From Thiothrix sp. UBA5583 (GTDB taxonomy: Bacteria > Pseudomonadota > Gammaproteobacteria > Thiotrichales > Thiotrichaceae): a DNA stretch of 64,000 nucleotides. Position 1 is the stretch's first letter; each line of letters begins with the position of its first letter. The DNA lies in NCBI GenBank assembly GCA_002425225.1, contig DILV01000007.1:117736-181735 (forward strand), read 5' to 3'. Positions 48,940-58,096 of this stretch are shown piece by piece. The position numbers and the translations under genes are program-made. The notes under the pieces are model-generated. The model had not been told where the DNA came from. It was given only the letters and a program-made list of their open reading frames with translations, and made no database searches.

Positions 48940-50331
48940 TTAGCTTTTGACGGTTTTGTGCAGATAGGAAAGAATTTCTGCGCGTGCATCAGAGAGCACT
49001 GAATCACGGTCGAGGCTATCCAGAATCTGTTGAACAGTCAGTTTTGGCCCCGCATCTCCCCAGGATTTGCCATTGGCCAGCCAGGTTTCAGCAACCCGCC
49101 CAACTACCAGTGTGCCATACCAGGCTACTGCACCTTGGGCAGCACCTGTCAGCAGGGTGGAAATGCCACCTGTTCCCAGTTTGAGAGCAGCCGATACCAG
49201 ATGTACAGCCCATACGGTTCCCATCAGGAGCACCATTTGCGCCAGAATGGTACGAACCAGATCACCGGCTTCATTACGTGAAATGGGCAAACCATACAGT
49301 TTGGACAAGTGCATGATCATGCCCGCGTCAATAACTGCAGCAGCAACCAGGTCAGCAACAGGGATGGGATTAAGGGCAACAGCTACCCCTTTGCCCAGAC
49401 AGTAGAGGCGAATGGTCTTCTCACCCAGTTCCCGCTTGATGGCAAGAATGCGTTGCCCGACTGCACTGCTGAGGTTGCCTGCGAACAGGGAGGCATTGAG
49501 AGCTGCTAGGGTTTTGCCTTCCGCCTCCACGATGTCCCACAAGCGAGCCTTAAGCGCACCGACATTGACAGGGCGTTCGCGTACTGTTTCCTTTTCGTCA
49601 CCGTTTTCATCCACATAAATGACTGTTTGGCGGTTGGTCTGGGCGATGGTGAAAATGATGTTTTCCGGGGTAATGATGCCTTGGGTGCGGTTACGCAGGA
49701 CGCTGCGTAACTGGCGTTGTTCGTCTTCAGTGTAACGGTCTGCCTTGTTGACAACCAGCAGGGTGGGGCGATGGGTGGCAGTGACGATTTTCAGTGCTTG
49801 AAACTCGACATCCGTCAAATCGCTGTCGATCACAAACAGGAGCAGGTCGGCACGGTTGGCGACTTCATGCGCCATTTTTTCGCGAGCTTCACCGTCAATT
49901 TCATTGATGCCGGGGGTGTCGATCAGGAAGATGCCACCATCGGCGTATTCTTCCCACTGTTGCATGTTGACGCTACGGGTTTCGCCGTGCAGTACACTGA
50001 CACTGAATGCCGGTTTGTTCAACAAGGCATTCAGCAGGGAGGACTTGCCAACACTGACCCTGCCAAATACCGCAACATGCAAGTGCCCATGTTCCAGTTT
50101 GGCAAGCATCCCCCGGATCTGGGCGTAATCATCCCGCAGGCTGTCACGGATACTGTCTGGGATGCGTGCGTCATCCAACAACTGGCGCAGACTTTCGGTG
50201 GCAAGCTGCAAGTGGGTGTCACCGCTGGGCGTGGGTGTTACTTCCAAGCTGGTTTCAGCCGTCGTGTTTGCCCCGATACTGTTCAATAACCAGTCTGGCA
50301 AATGTTTTTGTACGTTCTTCCAGATTTCCAC
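48940..50331 (-). CDS. Era/TrmE-like GTPase with DUF697 domain
   Basis: A 463-residue GTPase. G1 is GRVSVGKSS near residue 93, G3 DTPGIN near 145 and G4 VNKADR near 200. The C-terminal half has hydrophobic segments (about 320-420) and the DUF697 pattern, so it is probably membrane-associated. The start is a GTG at 50331, 77 bp inside the preceding gene, an unusually long overlap. It forms a pair with the GTPase at 50255. Function unknown; related proteins are linked to envelope or ribosome stress. Confidence 0.8.
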   Translation of the reverse strand: MEIWKNVQKHLPDWLLNSIGANTTAETSLEVTPTPSGDTHLQLATESLRQLLDDARIPDSIRDSLRDDYAQIRGMLAKLEHGHLHVAVFGRVSVGKSSLLNALLNKPAFSVSVLHGETRSVNMQQWEEYADGGIFLIDTPGINEIDGEAREKMAHEVANRADLLLFVIDSDLTDVEFQALKIVTATHRPTLLVVNKADRYTEDEQRQLRSVLRNRTQGIITPENIIFTIAQTNRQTVIYVDENGDEKETVRERPVNVGALKARLWDIVEAEGKTLAALNASLFAGNLSSAVGQRILAIKRELGEKTIRLYCLGKGVAVALNPIPVADLVAAAVIDAGMIMHLSKLYGLPISRNEAGDLVRTILAQMVLLMGTVWAVHLVSAALKLGTGGISTLLTGAAQGAVAWYGTLVVGRVAETWLANGKSWGDAGPKLTVQQILDSLDRDSVLSDARAEILSYLHKTVKS

Positions 50332-51802
50332 TCAGCATCTCCTGAAAAGTGGCAACAGCCGGGGCTGCCTTGAATGCGCCGCGTTGTTCCAGTGTGTGTG
50401 CGACCGAATGTCCGAGCGCATCGAAAATGATTCCGTAAGCCACCGCATGAACCAGCCCGCCCGCCACCGTACCGATGCCAGGAAAGGCTTTGAGGGCATT
50501 GCCTGCCACTGCCAGCAGTAGCGGAATACTTTTTTGCAGTTGCCCCTGACTGAAGTTCAGGAACTGGTCAATGTCGAGTTGGTTGACGGGAGTGTCATAC
50601 AGCTTGCAGAGTTCTTGCACCATGCGTGTGCCGATGACGCCTTGAATAAGCAGATCCGTGCCGGGGCTGACCGATGCCAATGCGCCAATAATCGCTTTAT
50701 GGGTAGAACTGCGCACGATTTTGGCAGCCTGTTGGCGGCGGTATTCGGCACGGGTGCTATCGAGTTTTTCCTGAACCAGATGCAAAACACTGCTGTCCCG
50801 CAGGTGGGAAAGTTGTTCCAGGCGGTTATCAATCTCGGTTTGCAAATGTCGTGTTAGGGCAGAAACATCGGTTTTGCGCGGGCGTTGGAGGGTTTCTTCA
50901 CGCCCATCCGGGTAGACGCGCACGACTTCCTCAACACCGCCGGACTGGATGAACACAACCTGGACAGGTTCTTTGCCTGCTACCCGTGAGCGGATACGTT
51001 CTGCCAGTTGCTGCTGTTCGGCATGGCTATACTGGTCGCGTTTGTTGAGGGCAATAACCAGTGGCTTGCCAAACGTTGCCAGTTCTTGAATATCCTGATA
51101 CTGGCTGCGGTTGAGGTCGGAGTCGGTGACGTACACCACGATTTGTGCACGGATGGCTTCATCACGAGCTGCTTCATCCAGCGTTCCTTCGGCTTCGTTG
51201 CGCCCCGGCAGGTCGGTGAGCAGCAAACGGTCGCCTGTCAGGGTTTGCCAGGCATATTCACGGATTTCGCGGGTAGAGCCGCCCTTCAGGCTGATTTCGA
51301 CCCCGGCTTCCGGCAGTAGGGCCTTGATGATAGATGATTTGCCGGTGCTGACATCGCCGAAAAAGGCAATGTGTACCTGTCCGCTGGCCTTGCGTTCCTG
51401 CCAGCGGTCAAGTTCGGTGTGCAGGTCGGTGGTATCCATGCCTGCATCTTCAATCTGGGTAATTTCCGTTTGCAGGGATTCCTCTGAGGGGGGAACCATA
51501 CGCTTGTTGTTCTGCATGGCTGCTTTGGGTTTGCCTGTAAACAGCAGTTTGAAAATTAACCAGCCACTCAGTAACACCACCAGCACGATCAGGCTGCTAT
51601 AGAGGTAGAACAGCCACTCAGGCAGTTGTTGCAGGCGATCCCACAGGTCGAGGAAATTTTTGGTCGCAAAAAACAGGAACAGCAGGAATAACAGGGTCAT
51701 CAGCAAGATGCCACCTGCCAGTAACCAGCGTAAGCGTTGCGTGATTTTCATCGTTTTTGGTGGCGTCCTTATGCTTGTTGCTTCATGGTCTGCATTATCC
51801 AT
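50255..51802 (-). CDS. Membrane GTPase, DUF697-like
   Basis: About 515 residues, with two transmembrane helices near the N-terminus (about residues 28-50 and 65-87). The GTPase domain follows: FFGDVSTGKSS, TDLPGRNE and ALNKRDQ. The C-terminus has hydrophobic stretches (residues about 430-480) as in DUF697 proteins. I use the ATG at 51802; a later ATG at 51751 has an AAGGACG 12 bases upstream and cannot be excluded. It is divergent from potB (60 bp) and overlaps the next GTPase by 77 bp, which suggests the two form a hetero-complex. Confidence 0.78.
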   Translation of the reverse strand: MDNADHEATSIRTPPKTMKITQRLRWLLAGGILLMTLLFLLFLFFATKNFLDLWDRLQQLPEWLFYLYSSLIVLVVLLSGWLIFKLLFTGKPKAAMQNNKRMVPPSEESLQTEITQIEDAGMDTTDLHTELDRWQERKASGQVHIAFFGDVSTGKSSIIKALLPEAGVEISLKGGSTREIREYAWQTLTGDRLLLTDLPGRNEAEGTLDEAARDEAIRAQIVVYVTDSDLNRSQYQDIQELATFGKPLVIALNKRDQYSHAEQQQLAERIRSRVAGKEPVQVVFIQSGGVEEVVRVYPDGREETLQRPRKTDVSALTRHLQTEIDNRLEQLSHLRDSSVLHLVQEKLDSTRAEYRRQQAAKIVRSSTHKAIIGALASVSPGTDLLIQGVIGTRMVQELCKLYDTPVNQLDIDQFLNFSQGQLQKSIPLLLAVAGNALKAFPGIGTVAGGLVHAVAYGIIFDALGHSVAHTLEQRGAFKAAPAVATFQEMLSGNLEERTKTFARLVIEQYRGKHDG

Positions 51803-51862
51803 TGAATAGATGCGTCTGGGAAATATAATGGGGGTTCCTGCTTTCTCAATGGGCAAAAAAGC

Positions 51863-52735
51863 GTGATAAAACCACTGTTCACCTTTCGCTACAGCGTCAT
51901 CGCGCTAACATTGTTCTGGTTGGGGCTGTTTGTGCTGGTTCCACATGTGCTGGTATTGATTGTCAGTGTGCTGTCACCAGACCCGCAACATCTGGTGGTA
52001 TGGCCGCTGACACTGGATTCCTGGGCACGCCTGTTTGACCCCCTGTATCTGGAAGTGTTCTGGTATAGCTTGTGGTTGTCAGGTCTGACCACGCTCATTT
52101 GTTTGTTGCTCGGGTATCCGTTTGCGTGGGTGTTGGCGCAACTGCCTGCGTGGTGGCGCGGGGTGCTGCTGTTTTTGATGATTGTGCCATTCTGGACTAA
52201 CAGCCTGATCCGTACTTACGCCATCAAGTTGAGCTTGGGTAACAAGGGTGTAGTGAACAGCTTGCTGGTGGGGTTGGGGATTACCGATGAGCCGGTGGAA
52301 TTATTGTATACGCCTTTTGCGGTGGTGTTCGGGCTGGTGTATGTGTTGCTGCCGTTCATGGTGCTGCCGCTAGTGGCAAGTTTTGACAAGCTCGACAAAC
52401 ACCTGCTAGAGGCGGCACGCGATCTGGGAGCAGGGTGGTGGCAGCGTTTCAGGCATGTGGTGTTGCCGCTGACCATGCCGGGGGTGATTGCTGGTTGCCT
52501 GATTGTATTCCTGCCTGCGATGGGGATGTTTTATGTATCGGATTTGCTGGGCGGGGCAAAAAACCTGTTGCTGGGCAATATTATCCGTAACCAGTTCATG
52601 GTGGTGCATGACTGGCCTTTCGGTGCTGCCCTGAGTGTGGCGCTGATTATGCTGATGGCAATGCTGCTGTGGTTGTATTTTGCTGCCAATCGGCGGATCA
52701 ACCGGCAAGGGGGGCTGGATGATGACGGGATTTAA
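51863..52735 (+). CDS. potB: Spermidine/putrescine ABC permease PotB
   Basis: A 290-residue permease with six transmembrane segments. The EAA loop (LEAARDLGAGWWQRFRHVVLPLTMPGV) contacts the ATPase. It is closest to PotB of polyamine importers. The start is a GTG at 51863. It overlaps potC by 17 bp. No PotA-type ATPase gene is present in this window, so the transporter must use an ATPase coded elsewhere. Confidence 0.9.
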   Translation: MIKPLFTFRYSVIALTLFWLGLFVLVPHVLVLIVSVLSPDPQHLVVWPLTLDSWARLFDPLYLEVFWYSLWLSGLTTLICLLLGYPFAWVLAQLPAWWRGVLLFLMIVPFWTNSLIRTYAIKLSLGNKGVVNSLLVGLGITDEPVELLYTPFAVVFGLVYVLLPFMVLPLVASFDKLDKHLLEAARDLGAGWWQRFRHVVLPLTMPGVIAGCLIVFLPAMGMFYVSDLLGGAKNLLLGNIIRNQFMVVHDWPFGAALSVALIMLMAMLLWLYFAANRRINRQGGLDDDGI

Positions 52736-53501
52736 TCGGAAGTTTTTCCAATGGAGCTTCATCACGGCCATTTTCGCCTGGCTTTACCTGCCCATTGTCC
52801 TGCTAGTGGTCAATTCCTTCAACGATTCAAAATATGGTCATGAGTGGAAAGGCTTTACATGGAAATGGTATGAAAAGTTATTTGAAAATGAAGCGCTTGT
52901 ACAGGCATTTCTGAATTCGCTACTGATTGCTGGTTTAGCAGCTACCGTTGCCACCATCATTGGTACACTGATGGCACTGGCAATCCACCGTTACCGTTTT
53001 CCGCTGAAAGGCACTGCCAGTGGCATGTTGTTTGTGGTGATGATGTCGCCGGATATTGTGCTGGCAATTACCTTTTTGGTGGTGTTCATTGCGCTGGGCA
53101 TCCAGTTGGGGTTCTGGTCGCTGCTGATTGCCCACATCACGTTTTGCCTGCCATTTGTGGTGATCACTGTCTATGCGCAACTCAAGGGCTTCGACAAGCA
53201 TCTGCTGGAAGCCGCACAGGATTTGGGAGCCAGCGAAAGCCGTATCTTCCGCCTCATTATTCTGCCACTGGTGTTTCCCGCCATCATTGCTGGCTGGTTG
53301 TTGAGCTTTACCCTGTCACTGGATGATGTAATCATCAGTTCGTTTGTTACTGGCCCCAGCTTTGAAATCCTGCCGATCCGGGTGTTTTCGATGGTCAAGG
53401 TCGGTGTTTCACCCGAAGTGAATGTGCTGGCAACCCTGTTGCTGATCATTTCCTTGTTGCTTGTCACCCTATCAACCTTGCTGCTCAGGAGAAAATACTG
53501 A
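52719..53501 (+). CDS. potC: Spermidine/putrescine ABC permease PotC
   Basis: A 260-residue permease with six transmembrane segments and the EAA loop LEAAQDLGASESRIFRLIILPLVFPAI. It pairs with PotB to form the membrane channel. ATG at 52719 follows AAGGGGGGC. It ends 2 bp before potD. Confidence 0.9.
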   Translation: MMTGFNRKFFQWSFITAIFAWLYLPIVLLVVNSFNDSKYGHEWKGFTWKWYEKLFENEALVQAFLNSLLIAGLAATVATIIGTLMALAIHRYRFPLKGTASGMLFVVMMSPDIVLAITFLVVFIALGIQLGFWSLLIAHITFCLPFVVITVYAQLKGFDKHLLEAAQDLGASESRIFRLIILPLVFPAIIAGWLLSFTLSLDDVIISSFVTGPSFEILPIRVFSMVKVGVSPEVNVLATLLLIISLLLVTLSTLLLRRKY

Positions 53502-53503
53502 TC

Positions 53504-54535
53504 ATGAAATTGCCTTCCCTACTTGCTACCTTGCTCGTGGCTGCTGCAACCTCTCTGTATGCCGAGGAAAAAGTGGTCGTTTACAACTGGGCGGAATACA
53601 TTTCCGAAGACTCGCTGGCAGCCTTTACCCAAGAAACCGGTATCAAGGTGGAATATTCCACTTATGACAACAACGAAACCATGTATTCCAAGCTCAAGCT
53701 GCAACAAGGCAAGGGTTATGACATCGTGGTTCCTTCCACCTATCTGGTGTCGAAAATGCGGGCAGAGGGTTTGCTTCAGGAAATTGACCACAAGAAGCTC
53801 ACCAACTTGCCCAACCTCTCCATCAGCCTGATGAACAAGGATTATGATCCCGGCAACAAGTACAGTATCCCTTACCTGTGGGGTAGTACCGGTATTGCCG
53901 TCAACAGCAAGGAAATTGATCCTGCCACTATCAAGGGCTGGGCAGATTTGTGGGATTCTAAATGGCAGGGAAAACTGCTGCTGATAGACGATTTGCGCGA
54001 AGTGTTCCACATGGCACTGAAAAAGAATGGTTACTCCACCAATACCACCAACCCGGATGAACTCAAGACAGCTTACGAAGACCTGCAAAAGCTGATGCCC
54101 AATGTGCGCGTGTTCAATGCTGATTCGCCCCGACAGCCTTATTTGTCGGGTGATGTCAATCTTGGCATGATCTGGAGTGGGGAACTCATCATGGCGCAAC
54201 AGGAAAACCCCGACATCCAGTACATCTTCCCGCAGGAGGGAGCTGGATTCTGGGTAGACAGTTTTTCCATCCCTGCCGGTGCAGAAAATGTTGAAAATGC
54301 GCATAAATTTATCGACTACATGCTACGTGCCGATGTAGGTAAAAAAGTGGTGGAAGAACTGGGCTACAGCACACCCAATGGTGAAGTGCGTAATCTGCTT
54401 GATGGCAAATACCTGAATAATAAAGTTATTTTCCCGCCTGCTGAGGCGGTTGATAAAGGTGAATTCCAGAAAGACGTGGGTGAAGCAATGAAGCTTTACA
54501 ATGAATACTGGGAAAAGCTAAAAGCTGGAAAATAA
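53504..54535 (+). CDS. potD: Spermidine/putrescine-binding protein PotD
   Basis: A 343-residue periplasmic binding protein with a signal peptide (cleavage near LYA). The start of the mature protein (VVVYNWAEYISEDSL) is the PotD/PotF pattern. Aromatic and acidic residues likely to bind polyamine are in WGSTGIAVN and IWSGELIMA. It delivers spermidine or putrescine to PotBC. A 10-bp hairpin follows the stop. Confidence 0.92.
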   Translation: MKLPSLLATLLVAAATSLYAEEKVVVYNWAEYISEDSLAAFTQETGIKVEYSTYDNNETMYSKLKLQQGKGYDIVVPSTYLVSKMRAEGLLQEIDHKKLTNLPNLSISLMNKDYDPGNKYSIPYLWGSTGIAVNSKEIDPATIKGWADLWDSKWQGKLLLIDDLREVFHMALKKNGYSTNTTNPDELKTAYEDLQKLMPNVRVFNADSPRQPYLSGDVNLGMIWSGELIMAQQENPDIQYIFPQEGAGFWVDSFSIPAGAENVENAHKFIDYMLRADVGKKVVEELGYSTPNGEVRNLLDGKYLNNKVIFPPAEAVDKGEFQKDVGEAMKLYNEYWEKLKAGK

Positions 54536-54547
54536 TACTGTGGCTGG

Positions 54548-54573
54548 TAGGGGCGGTGTATGAACCGCCCCTA
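54548..54573. terminator. Bidirectional hairpin between potD and rnt
   Basis: TAGGGGCGGT and ACCGCCCCTA form a 10-bp stem with the loop GTATGA, followed by TTAATTC. It lies in the 38-bp gap between convergent genes. The T-run is poor, so terminator strength is uncertain. Confidence 0.6.
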
Positions 54574-55215
54574 TTAATTCTCGACGGCCTTGAACGCCGC
54601 ATCCAGCGTTTGCCAGGTATTTACGAAATGACAAAATAAATCTGCTGTCTTTTCAGCGTCATACACGGCTGAATGAGCTGATTCGCTATCCCAGCCCATG
54701 CCTGCCATCTGTACCACCCGTGCCAATACGGTTTGTCCGTAGACCACTGCCCCCAAGGTAACGGTGTCCAGCGTACTGAAAGGGTGGAATGGATTGCGGC
54801 TGGCTTTTACCCGGTCAGATGCAGCGTGGACAAAATTCAAGTCAAACGGCGCATTATGCCCCACCAGAATGGCGCGGTTGCAGCGGTTGATCTTTACTTC
54901 CTTGCGTACTACCCGGAAAAACTCTTCCATTGCCTTGGGTTCAGGAACTGCCATGCGCAATGGGCTGAATGGCTTGATGCCATTCACTTCCAGCGATTTG
55001 GGATCCATATTGGCATTGGGGAACGGCTCGATATGCCAATTGAAGGTACGGTGGCGCGACAGCTCACCTTTTTCATCAATGCGCAGGATCACGGCTGCCA
55101 ATTCCAGCAACGCATCCTTGCGGCAATCAAAGCCTCCGGTTTCCACATCCACCACCACGGGCAAAAAGCCCCGGAAGCGTCCGGCGATAGGGGTTATTTC
55201 TATATCATCAGTCAT
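54574..55215 (-). CDS. rnt: Ribonuclease T
   Basis: A 213-residue DEDDh exonuclease. The four catalytic acids are in VVDVETGGFD (D, E), HNAPFDLNF (D) and SAVYDAEKTA (H..D). Rnt trims tRNA and rRNA 3' ends and acts on single-stranded DNA. I start at MTDDIEIT (55215); the frame extends 10 codons further without support. It is divergent from the pyruvate dehydrogenase operon. Confidence 0.93.
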   Translation of the reverse strand: MTDDIEITPIAGRFRGFLPVVVDVETGGFDCRKDALLELAAVILRIDEKGELSRHRTFNWHIEPFPNANMDPKSLEVNGIKPFSPLRMAVPEPKAMEEFFRVVRKEVKINRCNRAILVGHNAPFDLNFVHAASDRVKASRNPFHPFSTLDTVTLGAVVYGQTVLARVVQMAGMGWDSESAHSAVYDAEKTADLFCHFVNTWQTLDAAFKAVEN

Positions 55216-55327
55216 GGCGAGAGAGCTTAGCGGAACTGGCAGCAAATAGACAGAAAACTTTTATCAAAACATTTTAATCAAATAAGTATTTGATATTTAA
55301 GTTTTAAATTTATAGTTCATTTTATTT

Positions 55328-55356
55328 TTGAATATAGTGCCTCGATATGCTACAGT
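55328..55356 (+). promoter_or_regulatory. Probable promoter of pyruvate dehydrogenase operon
   Basis: TTGAAT (55328-55333) and TACAGT (55351-55356) are separated by 17 bp, a plausible sigma70 promoter. An AT-rich tract (55255-55330) upstream could act as an UP element. The leader to the aceE start would be about 65 bases. Confidence 0.45.
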
Positions 55357-55426
55357 CAGGCGGTCTCGCTCGGGAGGAACGCTGCGGGATACCACGGTTA
55401 AAGAGCAGGAAAATAGCGGAGGAGAA

Positions 55427-58084
55427 ATGAATAACAAGCCACAAGATATTGATTATCAAGAAACAAAAGAATGGATGGAGTCGCTTGAGGCAGTCATCGA
55501 GCAAGAAGGTGTGGAACGCGCCCACTTCCTGCTGGAAGAGCTGATTGCCACTTCCCGGCAAAGCGGAGCTAATCTGCCGTTTTCTGCCAATACTGCGTAT
55601 ATCAATACGATTCCGCCACATAAAGAAAGTTATACTCCCGGCAATCCTGCAATTGAAGCCCGTTTGCGCTCTTACATCCGCTGGAATGCGGCGGCGATGG
55701 TGGTACGTGCCAACCGCGAAAGCCCGGAATTAGGCGGACACATTGCCACTTTCGCCTCGGCTGCTACTCTGTATGACGTGGGCATGAACCATTTCTGGCA
55801 CGCACCTTCCCCACAGCATGGTGGCGACTTGCTGTACATACAAGGCCACGCCGCACCGGGCATGTATGCACGTTCCTTCCTCGAAGGCCGCTTTACCGAA
55901 GCTGACCTGGACAATTTTCGTCAGGAAGCTGATGGCGGTGGCTTGTCATCCTACCCGCATCCGTGGTTGATGCCGGATTACTGGCAGTTTCCTACCGTGT
56001 CGATGGGTTTGGGACCAATCAAGTCGATCTACCAAGCCCGTTTCATGAAATACCTCCAGGATCGCAAGCTGGCGGATACCGCCAACCGCAAGGTGTGGGC
56101 GTTTGTGGGGGACGGTGAAACCGACGAACCGGAAACCCTTGGGGCGATTTCCCTCGGCGGGCGTGAAAAGCTCGACAATCTCGTGTGGGTAGTCAACTGC
56201 AACCTGCAACGGCTGGATGGCCCAGTACGTGGCAATGGTAAGATCGTGCAGGAACTAGAGGCGGTATTCCGGGGTGCTGGCTGGAATGTTATCAAGGTGC
56301 TGTGGGGTTCATACTGGGATCCACTGCTGGCGATGGACAAGGACGGCTTGCTCAAGCAACGCATGATGGAAGCGGTCGATGGCGAGTACCAGAACTACAA
56401 ATCCAAAGACGGCAAGTTTGTCCGTGAACATTTCTTCGGTAAATACCCCGAACTGAAGGAAATGGTTGCCAAAATGAGTGATGCCGACATCTGGCGTCTG
56501 AACCGTGGTGGTCATGACCCGCACAAGGTTTACGCGGCTTACCACGCTGCCGTGAACCACACTGGGCAGCCGACCGTTATCCTTGCCCACACCGTGAAGG
56601 GCTACGGCATGGGTTCAGCGGGAGAAGGGCAAAACCGTACCCACTCACAGAAAAAACTCTCCGGCGAGGAAATGATCGCCTACAAAAACCGTTTCAATAT
56701 CCCGCTCAACGATGAAGATGCTGCCGCTGCCAAATACTACCGCCCCGACCCGAATGGCGAAGAAATGCAATATTTGCTGGAACGCCGTAAAGCCTTGGGT
56801 GGTTTCCTGCCACAGCGCCAAACCCACGCTACCCCGCTGAAAGTGCCGGATTTGTCAATTTTCCAAAGCCTGCTGGAAAGTACGGGCGACCGTGAAATGT
56901 CGACCACGATGGTATTCGTGCGTCTGCTGACCCTGTTGGCTCGTGACAAAAACATGGGGCGCAATGTTGTCCCCATCGTGCCGGATGAAGCACGCACGTT
57001 CGGCATGGAAGGTATGTTCCGCCAAATGGGTATTTACTCCTCGGTCGGGCAGTTGTACGAGCCGCAGGATAAGGATCAGGTCATGTTCTACAAGGAGGAC
57101 AAGTCCGGCCAGATTCTGGAAGAGGGTATCAACGAGGCGGGCGCATTTTCCTCGTGGATCGCGGCAGCAACCGCCTACAGCACCCACGGCGTTAACATGG
57201 TGCCGTTCTACATCTACTACTCGATGTTCGGTTTCCAGCGTATTGGCGACTTAGCATGGGCGGCGGGCGATTGCCGGGCGCGTGGATTCCTGATTGGTGG
57301 CACGGCAGGGCGTACCACGTTGGCGGGCGAAGGCTTGCAGCATCAGGATGGTCACGGCTTGATTCAGGCAGGCTTGATTCCCAACTGTATTTCCTATGAC
57401 CCGACCTTTTCTTATGAAATGGCGGTCATCATCCAGAATGGCCTGAAACGGATGTATCAGGATCAGGAGGATGTGTACTACTACATCACCGCGATGAACG
57501 AAAATTATACCCACCCGGCAATGCCCGCAGGCTGCGAAGACGGCATTGTGAAGGGGATGTACCTGTTCAGCGGTGGCGGCAAAAAGCGCAAGAAAGTGCA
57601 GTTGCTCGGTTCTGGCACTATCCTGCGCGAAGTCATCGCCGCAGCGGAAATGCTCGACAAGGAATGGGGCGTGGATGCGAACGTGTGGAGCGTGACCAGC
57701 TTCAACGAAGTCGCCCGCGAAGCCCGCGACATCGACCGATGGAATATGTTACACCCGCTGGAAGACGCCAAAGTGCCTTACGTCACCCAAGTGATGAAAG
57801 GGCAACGCGGGCCTGCGATTGCTGCCACCGACTACATCCGCCAATACGCCGACCAAATCCGTGCGTGGCTGCCAATGCCTTACACCGTGCTGGGAACAGA
57901 TGGTTTCGGGCGTAGCGATACCCGTGCCCAGTTGCGTAAACATTTCGAGGTCAACCGTCACTACATCGTGATTGCCGCACTGAAAGCACTGGTGGATGAG
58001 AAATCCCTGCCAGCAGCCGATCTGGTGAAAGCGATGGAAAAATACGGCATCAACCCCGAAAAACCCAACCCACGTCTGGCATAA
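55427..58084 (+). CDS. aceE: Pyruvate dehydrogenase E1, homodimeric type
   Basis: An 885-residue enzyme from the ATG at 55427, preceded by a strong GGAGGAG site. The thiamine diphosphate motif GDGETDEPE (about residues 225-233) with the downstream asparagine is present. It decarboxylates pyruvate and passes the acetyl group to the lipoyl domain of E2. The length matches E. coli AceE. It is the first gene of aceE-aceF-lpdA, with a 12-bp gap to aceF. The open frame extends to 55328 but that part runs through the promoter. Confidence 0.97.
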   Translation: MNNKPQDIDYQETKEWMESLEAVIEQEGVERAHFLLEELIATSRQSGANLPFSANTAYINTIPPHKESYTPGNPAIEARLRSYIRWNAAAMVVRANRESPELGGHIATFASAATLYDVGMNHFWHAPSPQHGGDLLYIQGHAAPGMYARSFLEGRFTEADLDNFRQEADGGGLSSYPHPWLMPDYWQFPTVSMGLGPIKSIYQARFMKYLQDRKLADTANRKVWAFVGDGETDEPETLGAISLGGREKLDNLVWVVNCNLQRLDGPVRGNGKIVQELEAVFRGAGWNVIKVLWGSYWDPLLAMDKDGLLKQRMMEAVDGEYQNYKSKDGKFVREHFFGKYPELKEMVAKMSDADIWRLNRGGHDPHKVYAAYHAAVNHTGQPTVILAHTVKGYGMGSAGEGQNRTHSQKKLSGEEMIAYKNRFNIPLNDEDAAAAKYYRPDPNGEEMQYLLERRKALGGFLPQRQTHATPLKVPDLSIFQSLLESTGDREMSTTMVFVRLLTLLARDKNMGRNVVPIVPDEARTFGMEGMFRQMGIYSSVGQLYEPQDKDQVMFYKEDKSGQILEEGINEAGAFSSWIAAATAYSTHGVNMVPFYIYYSMFGFQRIGDLAWAAGDCRARGFLIGGTAGRTTLAGEGLQHQDGHGLIQAGLIPNCISYDPTFSYEMAVIIQNGLKRMYQDQEDVYYYITAMNENYTHPAMPAGCEDGIVKGMYLFSGGGKKRKKVQLLGSGTILREVIAAAEMLDKEWGVDANVWSVTSFNEVAREARDIDRWNMLHPLEDAKVPYVTQVMKGQRGPAIAATDYIRQYADQIRAWLPMPYTVLGTDGFGRSDTRAQLRKHFEVNRHYIVIAALKALVDEKSLPAADLVKAMEKYGINPEKPNPRLA

Positions 58085-58096
58085 GGAGGGCACGTT

